A DNA stretch of 10,853 bases from Armatimonadota bacterium (GTDB taxonomy: Bacteria > Armatimonadota > Armatimonadia > Armatimonadales > Armatimonadaceae): contig JACMIS010000668.1 of assembly GCA_014381035.1 (NCBI GenBank), positions 1 through 10,853 on the forward strand, written 5' to 3'. Below the pieces are notes generated by a model, which worked only from the letters and a program-made list of their open reading frames with translations, was not told the origin of the DNA and searched no databases. The position numbers and the translations under genes were made by a program. Positions within the stretch are counted from its first letter, which is position 1, and every line of letters starts with the position of its first letter. Below are positions 1-6,327 of the stretch, one piece after another.

Positions 1-210
1 CGACGGCAAATGCGCGGGAAAGGACCGAACCAGAGCCACCAAGCAGAAACACCGCACCGCAGGTGAGACCGATCCAACGATGCGTTGGCGCCGTCCGCGA
101 AGGACAAAAAAGAAGAAAAAAGTAAAGAGAAAAGGAAACCGGGTACTGTAGCACGAAACGAAAAGTGGAAAACGCGCGGGATAGTCCTGCGATGATACAA
201 GGATGAAATA
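1..210. other. 5' flank without a supported gene; purine-rich tract
   Basis: No coding region with a credible start and family match is seen here. Positions 106-138 are almost purely A and G, with a single T at 123, so the - strand carries a T-rich run; no hairpin precedes it in either direction, so I do not call a terminator. The last 12 bases hold the ribosome binding site of the oxidoreductase gene. A weak promoter may lie in the A-rich stretch before position 211, but no convincing -35/-10 pair was found. Confidence 0.5.
199..203 (+). promoter_or_regulatory. Ribosome binding site of the oxidoreductase gene
   Basis: The sequence AAGGA lies 7 bases before the ATG at 211 and fits a Shine-Dalgarno site. 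It supports 211 as the start. An overlapping ATG at 203 opens only a two-codon frame (Met-Lys-stop) whose TAA shares its last base with the real ATG. Confidence 0.7.
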
Positions 211-1224
211 ATGAGCAAAATTACCGTCGCCTTTGTTGGAGCGGGTCATATCCACACGCCTGGCTTTATGGGCACCATCAAAAATCGTTATGCGGACACC
301 GTATCCGTCAAATACGTGTACGATCACGACACCGCCCGTGCGGAAAAGTGTGCGGGAGAACTCGGCGCGATTGCGACCAATGATCTGGCAGTCGTCACCA
401 ATGATGCGGACGTGTCCGCCGTTATCGTCTGCTCGGAAACGAATCGCCATGAAGAGTTGGTTCTGCCGCTGGCGGGCGCGAAAAAACATCTTTTCATCGA
501 GAAACCGATCGGGATCGCGGCGGCGGACGCCCGCAAGATCGCGGATGCCGTCGAAGCGGCGGGGGTATTATTCTCCACGGGCTACTTCCGACGTGGCGAT
601 GCGAAAATGCAGTTCCTGAAGAAAGCGGTCGCAGAGGGGAAATTCGGCACCATCACCCGTGCGCGTGGCTCCAACTGTCACAATGGCGCACTCGGCGGCT
701 GGTTCGACGGTGAATGGCGCTGGATGGCGGACGTATCGCAAAGTGGTTGTGGCGGCTTCGGCGACCTGGGGACACATCTTCTGGACATTCTGCTCTGGCT
801 CTTCGGCGAAGTCGAATCCGTGACCGCGCACCTGTCGAACGGAACGAACCGTTACGGGTGCGACGAATGGGGCGAGGGCGTACTCCGCTTCAAAAACGGT
901 ACGGTTGCAACGCTTGCGGCGGGATGGAACGACATCGCGAACCCGGTTGAACTGGAGATCTGCGGAACTGAGGGACACGCCATCATCTTCAACAGGCAAC
1001 TGTATCTATCGGGAGAAGCGTTTGGCGCAGGAGTAGACGGTGCCCAACCCTATACCGAAGCGGGCGCGGATGTATCTGCTGGTCTAAGCGCATTTCTGGA
1101 CGCATTAACAACGGGCGAGAAGTCGTCCGCGCTCGTAACGGTGGCGGAGGCTGCCTACCGAAACGTGGTCATGGAAGCACTGTATAAAGGCGCGAAGCAG
1201 GAAGACTGGGTGGGAGTTGGGTGA
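211..1224 (+). CDS. Gfo/Idh/MocA family NAD(P)-dependent oxidoreductase
   Basis: Predicted cytosolic dinucleotide-dependent dehydrogenase of 337 aa, the usual length for this family, which mostly oxidises or reduces sugars, inositols and their derivatives. The N-terminal Rossmann fold shows the nucleotide-binding turn FVGAGHIH (residues 8-15), and the family's EKP motif is at 97-99 (FIEKPIG), where the lysine is normally catalytic. The C-terminal alpha/beta domain carries GGFGDLGTHLLD (181-192), in which Asp185 and His189 match the conserved D-x-x-x-H of the family. The start is supported by AAGGA 7 bases upstream. The substrate cannot be read from the sequence, and no sugar transporter or isomerase neighbour helps. 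The stop codon lies inside the left arm of an inverted repeat, so the last residues (VGVG) are encoded by the octamer-repeat sequence and may be a late addition to the C terminus. The next gene follows after 130 bases. Confidence 0.95.
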   Translation: MSKITVAFVGAGHIHTPGFMGTIKNRYADTVSVKYVYDHDTARAEKCAGELGAIATNDLAVVTNDADVSAVIVCSETNRHEELVLPLAGAKKHLFIEKPIGIAAADARKIADAVEAAGVLFSTGYFRRGDAKMQFLKKAVAEGKFGTITRARGSNCHNGALGGWFDGEWRWMADVSQSGCGGFGDLGTHLLDILLWLFGEVESVTAHLSNGTNRYGCDEWGEGVLRFKNGTVATLAAGWNDIANPVELEICGTEGHAIIFNRQLYLSGEAFGAGVDGAQPYTEAGADVSAGLSAFLDALTTGEKSSALVTVAEAAYRNVVMEALYKGAKQEDWVGVG

Positions 1225-1308
1225 TTGGGTTGTTGGGTTGTTGGAGGGGCGCGTTTGTCTGCGGCAACAAATCGAGAGATCAGGTCTCTAACAACCCAAT
1301 CACCCAAC
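1216..1308. repeat. 93-bp element with 19-bp inverted ends and octamer repeats
   Basis: Positions 1216-1234 pair perfectly with 1290-1308 (19 of 19 bases). The left arm is built of octamers of the form TTGGGTGA/TTGGGTTG, with three full copies from 1217 to 1240 and a part copy after that; the right arm holds two copies in reverse complement. The 55-base interior can form two small hairpins: TTTGT/ACAAA (1254-1258 with 1267-1271) and AGAGA/TCTCT (1275-1279 with 1285-1289). As RNA this would be a three-way junction. The left arm includes the TGA stop of the oxidoreductase gene. There is no T-run after the right arm, so it is not a standard intrinsic terminator. It looks like a small dispersed palindromic repeat, but with one copy in view that is inference. 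Confidence 0.75.
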
Positions 1309-1314
1309 CCGAGG

Positions 1315-1320
1315 TACAAT
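1315..1320 (+). promoter_or_regulatory. Candidate -10 box before the first phosphatase gene
   Basis: TACAAT differs from TATAAT at one position and is followed by GAACCGT, the same seven bases that follow the -10 box of the PHP-gene promoter (2862-2868). No recognisable -35 hexamer lies 16-18 bases upstream, where the right arm of the inverted repeat sits. If used, transcription would begin near 1327 and leave a leader of about 28 bases. Confidence 0.35.
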
Positions 1321-1354
1321 GAACCGTTGCGTATCGCCGTGACGGGAAACGCTT

Positions 1355-2836
1355 ATGACGCCAATTCGAGACACACGCCGGATACAGTTCGCGGCGGTCG
1401 GTTTAGCATTCGCGGTCTTCGGTGCGATTGATCTCCTTATACTTTTTCTCACACCCGGTCAGGAACGCGGTGCGGCTCTTCTCCCGCCGATCATTTCCGG
1501 GATCGTCGTGATCGCCGTGCTGCCATTTCTTCTTTCCTTGTTCGAACAACAGCAGGTACGCATCGAGCGGCAGGCGACCGAGATCGAAACATTTCATGCG
1601 ATGCACGCGGCGATCTTCTCCGAGATGGAGATTCCTCGCCTGCTGGCGGTTGCCGCCGAGAAATCGCTGGTCGCGTGCGATGCCGAAGCGAGCGGCGTAG
1701 TCCTCTTCGATCCCGTCACACGAAAACTTGTCGGCGAAGCGAACCGGATGCCGGATATCGCGGGCGACGAAGCACAGGCGCGATTTGTCTCGCTGGTTCG
1801 GGGCGGAAATAGTAAAGGCGACGAGGAGTGGGAAACGATGGTCGCGCCGATGATGCGGGCGGAGCATGGCGGTGCGGACCAGATAACCGGCTATCTTCTT
1901 GTCGGGCGGCGGCGTGTAAACAACAGATCATTCCTGTTTTCGGACTACCGTCTGCTCTCCGCGTTCGCCGTGACGATGCGTATCGCCGTTGCCAACGCCT
2001 ACGCGCTGGTCGCCGCGCGGGAGGCGCAAGCAGTGCGCGAGGAACTCAAAGTCACTCGTCAACGGCAGCGGCGCGACCAGGCACTCGCCCGCGCCATGAC
2101 GGAGGGACTTCTGCCGGAGATACCGGAGCGTGTCGGGGCGTGGAAATTCTCCCAGCGTTACGAAGCGCAAAGCGATGAAGCCCCGGTCGGTGGCGACCTG
2201 TATGATCTGTTTCAGATCGCGCCGGGAAAATGGGGCGTGTTTATCGCGGATGTTTCCGGAAAGGGTCTCGCGGCGGCGCGGCGGATCGCCCTCGTGAAAT
2301 ACGCGCTCCACTCGTATGCCAGAGAACACGCTTCCCCCGCCGAAGTGCTGAATCACTTGAACGGAACGCTGTTCGATGAGCCGGAATTGACCGGGTTTGT
2401 TACGCTATTCTACGCGATTCTCAGTGAGCAAGCGGGGGATATTATCTGGGCATCGGCAGGGCATGAAACCCCGATCCTGCGCCGTGCGAATGGCGTCTTT
2501 GAAACGTTGCGTCCTACCGGTCCGGTGCTCGGCGCGATGAATGATGTGACGTACACGGAAAGCCACTCGATTTTTAACCCGGATGACGGCTTGCTCCTGT
2601 TCACTGATGGGCTGAGCGAAGCCCGCGCCGGCGGTATGCCCAAACAAATGATGGAGGTCGAGGGAGTCGAACGCGAACTGGAAAAGATCTTCGACAGTGC
2701 GACAGATAAAATAGAAACGGCTTCGGTCGCGGACGCGATCATGGTCGCACTCGATCAATACACCGGCGGCAGGCTTTCCGACGACACCGCGCTTCTGTGG
2801 ATGCAGTATATCCCGGAGATAGAACCTCAGGATTGA
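1355..2836 (+). CDS. Membrane-anchored GAF-like/SpoIIE (PP2C-type) Ser/Thr phosphatase
   Basis: A 493-aa signalling phosphatase of the RsbU/SpoIIE kind, which in known systems removes phosphate from anti-anti-sigma (STAS) proteins and so frees a sigma factor or other partner. Two hydrophobic segments (about residues 12-32 and 42-63) anchor it in the membrane with almost no external loop. A helical linker (64-90) leads to a GAF-like region (about 85-218), then a coiled coil (about 220-247), then the phosphatase domain (about 265-487). Metal-binding and catalytic motifs are all present: VGGDLYD (278-284), ADVSGKG (298-304), AGHETPI (368-374), LLLFTDG (413-419) and SDDTALL (475-481). The expected metal ligands are Asp281, Asp299, Asp418 and Asp476 or Asp477, so it should be active. 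The ATG at 1355 has only a weak GGGA 7 bases upstream. No STAS protein or HATPase kinase partner is in view. The signal sensed is unknown. Confidence 0.93.
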   Translation: MTPIRDTRRIQFAAVGLAFAVFGAIDLLILFLTPGQERGAALLPPIISGIVVIAVLPFLLSLFEQQQVRIERQATEIETFHAMHAAIFSEMEIPRLLAVAAEKSLVACDAEASGVVLFDPVTRKLVGEANRMPDIAGDEAQARFVSLVRGGNSKGDEEWETMVAPMMRAEHGGADQITGYLLVGRRRVNNRSFLFSDYRLLSAFAVTMRIAVANAYALVAAREAQAVREELKVTRQRQRRDQALARAMTEGLLPEIPERVGAWKFSQRYEAQSDEAPVGGDLYDLFQIAPGKWGVFIADVSGKGLAAARRIALVKYALHSYAREHASPAEVLNHLNGTLFDEPELTGFVTLFYAILSEQAGDIIWASAGHETPILRRANGVFETLRPTGPVLGAMNDVTYTESHSIFNPDDGLLLFTDGLSEARAGGMPKQMMEVEGVERELEKIFDSATDKIETASVADAIMVALDQYTGGRLSDDTALLWMQYIPEIEPQD

Positions 2837-2861
2837 CATTTTTCACGCTCCCTCGTATCAT
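2833..2861 (+). promoter_or_regulatory. Sigma-70-type promoter of the PHP-domain gene
   Basis: A perfect TTGACA (2833-2838) is followed, after exactly 17 bases, by TATCAT (2856-2861), five of six matches to TATAAT. The -35 hexamer overlaps the TGA stop of the upstream phosphatase gene (2834-2836), so the promoter is packed against that gene's end. Transcription would start near 2868 and give a leader of about 67 bases before the ATG at 2935. This suggests that the PHP gene is expressed at least partly independently of the phosphatase gene. Confidence 0.75.
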
Positions 2862-2884
2862 GAACCGTGATAGGAAATCCCCAA

Positions 2885-2916
2885 GAAAGTACTTTCGCAT
2901 TTAGCGTTCGCGAACG
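2885..2916. promoter_or_regulatory. Twin 12-bp palindromes in the PHP-gene leader (candidate operators)
   Basis: Two perfect 12-bp palindromes stand in tandem just downstream of the predicted transcription start: GAAAGTACTTTC at 2885-2896 and CGTTCGCGAACG at 2905-2916. Their centres are exactly 20 bp apart, close to two turns of the DNA helix, so dimeric regulators on both would lie on the same face. The palindromes differ in sequence. Position downstream of a strong promoter suggests repression by blocking transcription. No regulator gene in the window is an obvious partner. Confidence 0.45.
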
Positions 2917-2934
2917 AATCGAGATTCTAAAGAT

Positions 2935-4191
2935 ATGACAATGACGAAAATATTCGGCGGCATCGGTTCGCCGGACGCACTACTGGCAGACGCGGTTTCG
3001 GGAAATAATCCGCTTCGTATCAACGCGCACATTCACCTGCCGCCGAACTTTTCCGCGTTCGAGACCGCGGCGCAAGCGGTCGGTCTGGCGAAAGAGCAGG
3101 GCGTCAACGTTCTGGGGGTGAGTAATTATTACGATTACACCGTGTACGAGAATTTTACGGCTCTGGCGCGGGAGAACGGGATATTCCCCATTTTCGGTCT
3201 GGAAATCATCACGCTCGATGAAGCGTTGGTGAAAAGCGGCGTTCTGATCAACGATCCGGGTAACCCCGGTAAATTCTATATTTGCGGCAAGGGCATCACG
3301 AGATTCGACCCGCTCTCGCCGGACGCTCTCGTTTTATTGAATGTGATTCGGGAGCGGGATTCCGAGCGGATGGCGGCGGTCACGGAACGGCTGGCGACGC
3401 AGTTCGCGAGCGCGGGATTCGATACCGGATTGACTGCGGAATCGGTCAAGGAGCGTGTGGTAGCGCGACATGGTTCGCCCCTGGAAACCGTATATCTGCA
3501 GGAGCGGCATGTCGCACAGGCGTTTCAGGAGATCCTGTTCGAGCGTGTGCCGGAAGGGGACCGCGTCGAACTATTGACGAGAGCGTTCGGGAGTGTTCCC
3601 AAATCCGCGCCGGACAACGCGAACGCCGTGCAGAACGAAATCCGCTCGGCGTTGATGAAAGCCGGAAAGCCTGCGTTCGTACCCGAAACGTTCGTGGACC
3701 GTGCCCACGCCTTTCGCCTGATTCTCGCCCTCGGCGGCATTCCGTGCTACCCGACGCTCGCGGACGGCACCAATCCGATGTGCGGGTTCGAGGAACCGGT
3801 CGAGGATTTGACCGCGCGCCTCAAGGGATACGGTTTCACGTGCGCGGAGTTCATTCCGATCCGGAACTCGCCGGAAGTGCTGGCAACGTATGTTCGTGCG
3901 ATGCGCGACGCGGGGATCGTGGTCACGGCAGGGACCGAGCATAACACCCGCGACCTTTTGCCGATTGCGCCAACGTGTCTGAAGGGGGCACCGATCCCCG
4001 CCGAGACGCAGGCGATCTTCGAAGAGGGCGCGTGTGTTCTGGCGGCGCATCAGTACCTCGCCGGGCGGGGTGAACCGGGCTTCGTGGACGCGACCGGAAG
4101 ACCCAACCCGAACTTCGCGACCGACGCGGAGAGAATCGCCCATTTCGCACGATTGGGCAAAGCGGTTATCGAGAAGTATCTATCGTCATAA
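2935..4191 (+). CDS. PHP-superfamily metal-dependent hydrolase (putative phosphoesterase)
   Basis: A 418-aa soluble protein that I place in the PHP superfamily, whose members bind up to three metals and mostly hydrolyse phosphoesters. Evidence is the N-terminal INAHIHLP with the HxH pair His32/His34, then LGVSNYYDY with Asp67, then FGLEI with Glu90, and near the end TAGTEHNTRD (331-340) with Glu335/His336 in place of the usual G-S-D-x-H. His192 in QERHVAQA may be a further ligand. The strand that normally ends in a conserved His reads GGIPCYPTLADG (268-279) with no His, a departure from the classic pattern. An insert of about 150 residues between Glu90 and this strand is mostly helical. It has a strong promoter, but no clear Shine-Dalgarno site; ATG at 2941 is an alternative start two codons later. 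Substrate and pathway are unknown. A TIM-barrel amidohydrolase is the main alternative. Confidence 0.75.
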   Translation: MTMTKIFGGIGSPDALLADAVSGNNPLRINAHIHLPPNFSAFETAAQAVGLAKEQGVNVLGVSNYYDYTVYENFTALARENGIFPIFGLEIITLDEALVKSGVLINDPGNPGKFYICGKGITRFDPLSPDALVLLNVIRERDSERMAAVTERLATQFASAGFDTGLTAESVKERVVARHGSPLETVYLQERHVAQAFQEILFERVPEGDRVELLTRAFGSVPKSAPDNANAVQNEIRSALMKAGKPAFVPETFVDRAHAFRLILALGGIPCYPTLADGTNPMCGFEEPVEDLTARLKGYGFTCAEFIPIRNSPEVLATYVRAMRDAGIVVTAGTEHNTRDLLPIAPTCLKGAPIPAETQAIFEEGACVLAAHQYLAGRGEPGFVDATGRPNPNFATDAERIAHFARLGKAVIEKYLSS

Positions 4192-4279
4192 CGCTGGTCA
4201 GCCCCCTCTAAAAAAGCGATTTCCCCCCTCCCGACTAATTTTGCGTTCTGTTTCCAGACCTGACCGACACGAAAAAAGT

Positions 4280-4308
4280 TTGCTTTCTGTTTGCGTTCCC
4301 GTTATAAT
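4280..4308 (+). promoter_or_regulatory. Promoter of the SnoaL-like gene
   Basis: A perfect TATAAT (4303-4308) lies 17 bases after TTGCTT (4280-4285), which matches the -35 consensus only in its first three bases. Transcription would begin near 4315, leaving a leader of about 40 bases. The spacer contains TTTGCGTTC (4290-4298), which also occurs upstream at 4240-4248. The rest of the 164-base gap between genes shows no clear terminator for the PHP gene. Confidence 0.65.
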
Positions 4309-4341
4309 GAGGCAAGCGGGCGGACCGCTATCTCTCATGCT

Positions 4342-4346
4342 GGAGG
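4342..4346 (+). promoter_or_regulatory. Strong ribosome binding site of the SnoaL-like gene
   Basis: GGAGG followed by AAG lies 9 bases before the ATG at 4356. It is the strongest Shine-Dalgarno match in the window and fixes the start of this short gene. Confidence 0.8.
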
Positions 4347-4355
4347 AAGAAAGCC

Positions 4356-4706
4356 ATGTCGGTTTCAGAAATCGCGCAGTCTCTTGTGGATTTGTGCCGT
4401 GCCGGTAGTTTCGAGCACCCTTACGATACGTTGTTCGCGGAGAATGCCAGAAGCATTGAAGGAACGGGGGAAGTGTTCGAGGGCGTTGCCGCGATGAAAG
4501 CGAAAAGTGAAGAATGGGGCGAAAATAACGCCGTCCATGGCTTCACTGTGAATGGTCCTTTTGTTGGCACCGACCAGTTCGCCGTCCACTTCGTGCTGGA
4601 AATCACGCCGAAGCGGACCGGCGAAAAGATCTCGTTCGCGGAGGTCGGGGTGTACACCGTCGCCGACGGCAAGATCGTCGAGGAAAAGTTCCTGTACGGG
4701 GCGTAG
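4356..4706 (+). CDS. SnoaL-like / NTF2-fold domain protein
   Basis: A 116-aa single-domain cytosolic protein with the pattern of the SnoaL-like branch of the NTF2 superfamily. It has an N-terminal helix (SEIAQSLVDLCRAG), then the early strand typical of the family (DTLFAENARSIEG, 24-36), the loop helix FEGVAAMKAKSEEW (41-54), and long curved strands ending in AEVGVYTVADGKIVEEKFLY (95-114). Members include small polyketide cyclases, isomerases and many proteins of unknown role; the cone-shaped pocket binds small hydrophobic ligands. No catalytic residue can be named with safety. It has its own promoter with a perfect TATAAT and a GGAGG ribosome binding site, so it is probably well expressed as a single-gene unit. 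Its stop codon lies 5 bases from the stop of the hydrolase gene on the other strand. Confidence 0.8.
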   Translation: MSVSEIAQSLVDLCRAGSFEHPYDTLFAENARSIEGTGEVFEGVAAMKAKSEEWGENNAVHGFTVNGPFVGTDQFAVHFVLEITPKRTGEKISFAEVGVYTVADGKIVEEKFLYGA

Positions 4707-4711
4707 CGATT

Positions 4712-6175
4712 TCAGCGTCCGTAAGCGGGTCGGTAAACGCGCAGGGCGGCGATGGCGGGCGGTTTTCCACCGTCCGCGATCAATTCCAGCGTATGTTTGC
4801 CGTTCGTCAAGCCGCCCGCGAGGAGGATCGCGCTCTCCTTCGTCGGATCGGTGGGTTTCGCCCCGGTGTACGTATCGGCTCCCATCAGGTAGGAACGCCA
4901 GGTGATTGTGTGCCCGGGAGTGAGTGCGGGCGAGGAGCCACGGAAGAACGATTCCGGCTCGATTTTGATCCGACCCGAAGCGGAAGTAAAAACCGCATCG
5001 CTTTTCCCCGAACCGTCCGTGCCGGTACGCGAGCCGGAAACCGTGTACGCCCATTTCGCGGTTTTGGGGTCGCTCCCTATGACCTCGGTCACCTTCAGTG
5101 TCCACTCCTCGGGAGCGAGCGCGGCGGTGCTATCCACACGCGACAGCGACAGCGGCGACGCCCACGGGTTCGGGGCGGGGCGCGTGAACGCGAAACATTC
5201 GCCGTGAGCGGAGACGGGTTTGCCATCCACGAGAACCCGCACCGTGCCCCCGCCTGCCCCGGCGGGGGACGGTAATAGTTCGACGCGGTTCCCGGTGAAC
5301 TCCAGCGTCAGGCGGTTCTTTTCCCATTTCACCTCTTTCGCGGGGACGTAATCGCGCACGGTTTCGTCGCTCGTTGCCGCCAGTTCCGGACGGTGAACGA
5401 GGTATTGGCTCACTATCTGCGCCATCACGTAGCACCCGTACTCGTTGAGGTGGACGCCGTCCTTGAGCAGGGCTTGTTGCTTGAGTTTGTTGATTTCGAG
5501 GTAGCGAAGCCATTCGCCGCGCACGTCCGCAAGCCCGGTGCCGTACTTCTTCGCCACGCCGGGGAGTACTTCGTTATTCATGAAGTTATCCCACCAGCCC
5601 GGCTTCTTGTTCTCGAAGTCGGCGGTCGGGTCGTAGCCCGCCTCGGCGATATGGTCGCGCTGTAGCAACACCTCGGCGGTAGTGCGGGTGCGAATCCGTT
5701 TGATGATCTCTTCGTAATCGGTGTGGGCCCCGTAAACATGGAAAATAACGAGGTCCGGGTTGAAGGGATATACATCGTGCTCGGCGGGACGGATCAGCAC
5801 CTGCGATGCAAAGCCACCGATAGCGCGGTTCTCGATCTCCAGATCCGCGTGGGGGAAGCGGCGGCGCAGATCGTCCGCGACCTGGTTCGACCACTTCTGC
5901 TCGGTGATGGACTGCCCGTAAAAGAGAATCCGAACGTGGTTTCGCTTTTGCGGCGTGCTCGTCGTGAGAAGACGCATAGTCCGCTGGATGCCGCGCCCCA
6001 ACGCGTCGGGGTCGGCGACGCGAGCCGGTTTCGGCCACGCCGGATTGATCTCATCAGCGGTGACGGGCGCGGGTTCCGGCTTCGGCGCGGTGCCCGTCTT
6101 CGGTTCGTCGGCGTGGACGCAGGAAAGAGAAACGACGGTGATCATGGTGAGAAGGGCGACGTTACGATTCATCAT
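4712..6175 (-). CDS. Secreted SGNH/GDSL-like hydrolase with C-terminal beta-rich region
   Basis: A 487-aa exported protein. Residues 1-22 form a signal peptide: basic MMNRN, hydrophobic core to about residue 18, and a VHA site with likely cleavage after Ala22. Cys19 does not fit a good lipobox. A Pro-rich linker (24-50) precedes the SGNH domain (about 75-262). Block I reads FYGQSIT with nucleophile Ser89; the family's GDS is here GQS. Block II is NRAIGGF with Gly120. Block III is probably VYGAHTD (147-153) in place of GxND. Block V is KDGVHLNEYG with Asp239 and His242 completing the triad. About 220 further residues lack helices and look like one or two beta-sandwich domains, possibly carbohydrate-binding. 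Acyl- or carbohydrate-esterase activity outside the cell is the likeliest role. The start has only a weak GGA upstream; the second Met is an alternative. It lies 152 bases downstream of the broken phosphatase gene on the same strand. Confidence 0.88.
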   Translation of the reverse strand: MMNRNVALLTMITVVSLSCVHADEPKTGTAPKPEPAPVTADEINPAWPKPARVADPDALGRGIQRTMRLLTTSTPQKRNHVRILFYGQSITEQKWSNQVADDLRRRFPHADLEIENRAIGGFASQVLIRPAEHDVYPFNPDLVIFHVYGAHTDYEEIIKRIRTRTTAEVLLQRDHIAEAGYDPTADFENKKPGWWDNFMNNEVLPGVAKKYGTGLADVRGEWLRYLEINKLKQQALLKDGVHLNEYGCYVMAQIVSQYLVHRPELAATSDETVRDYVPAKEVKWEKNRLTLEFTGNRVELLPSPAGAGGGTVRVLVDGKPVSAHGECFAFTRPAPNPWASPLSLSRVDSTAALAPEEWTLKVTEVIGSDPKTAKWAYTVSGSRTGTDGSGKSDAVFTSASGRIKIEPESFFRGSSPALTPGHTITWRSYLMGADTYTGAKPTDPTKESAILLAGGLTNGKHTLELIADGGKPPAIAALRVYRPAYGR

Positions 6176-6327
6176 GGCTTATTATTCCATGCGTTGCGAG
6201 CGTTGCCTACTCGAAACGGGCATTCTGGCGAAAATAGTTTCGCGAGTCCGTGCGAATCGGAGATCGGGAGGAGGTAACGGGGCGTTATATGTCTGCACTC
6301 GCCCGCTATCGCGTTCGGCTGACGTAA
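6176..6327 (-). other. Gap between phosphatase stop and SGNH hydrolase start
   Basis: This 152-base stretch carries no gene. A short hairpin with 5-bp arms (TAACG at 6275-6279, CGTTA at 6283-6287) is too weak and has no T-run for either strand, so I do not call a terminator. No good sigma-70 promoter for the SGNH hydrolase was found, so its expression could depend on read-through from upstream or on a promoter type I do not recognise. Confidence 0.4.

Noticed and set aside
1..104. Open reading on the - strand at the left edge with a hydrophobic stretch (GAVFLLGGSGS), as if a divergent gene with a signal peptide
   Set aside because: There is no ATG and no ribosome binding site, and under 35 codons are visible; only a weak GTG start would be possible.
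203..211. Two-codon frame (ATG AAA TAA) overlapping the oxidoreductase start
   Set aside because: Its ATG overlaps the Shine-Dalgarno site and it is short enough to arise by chance.
1225..1431. In-frame continuation after the oxidoreductase stop
   Set aside because: It begins in repeat sequence, has no family pattern and overlaps the well-supported start of the phosphatase gene in another frame.
4196..4265. GGTCAG/CTGACC inverted repeat after the PHP gene as a terminator
   Set aside because: Only 6-bp arms with a loop of nearly 60 bases and no T-run.
4707..4711. Bidirectional terminator between the convergent genes
   Set aside because: The gap is 5 bases and no strong hairpin with a T-run was found near either stop codon.
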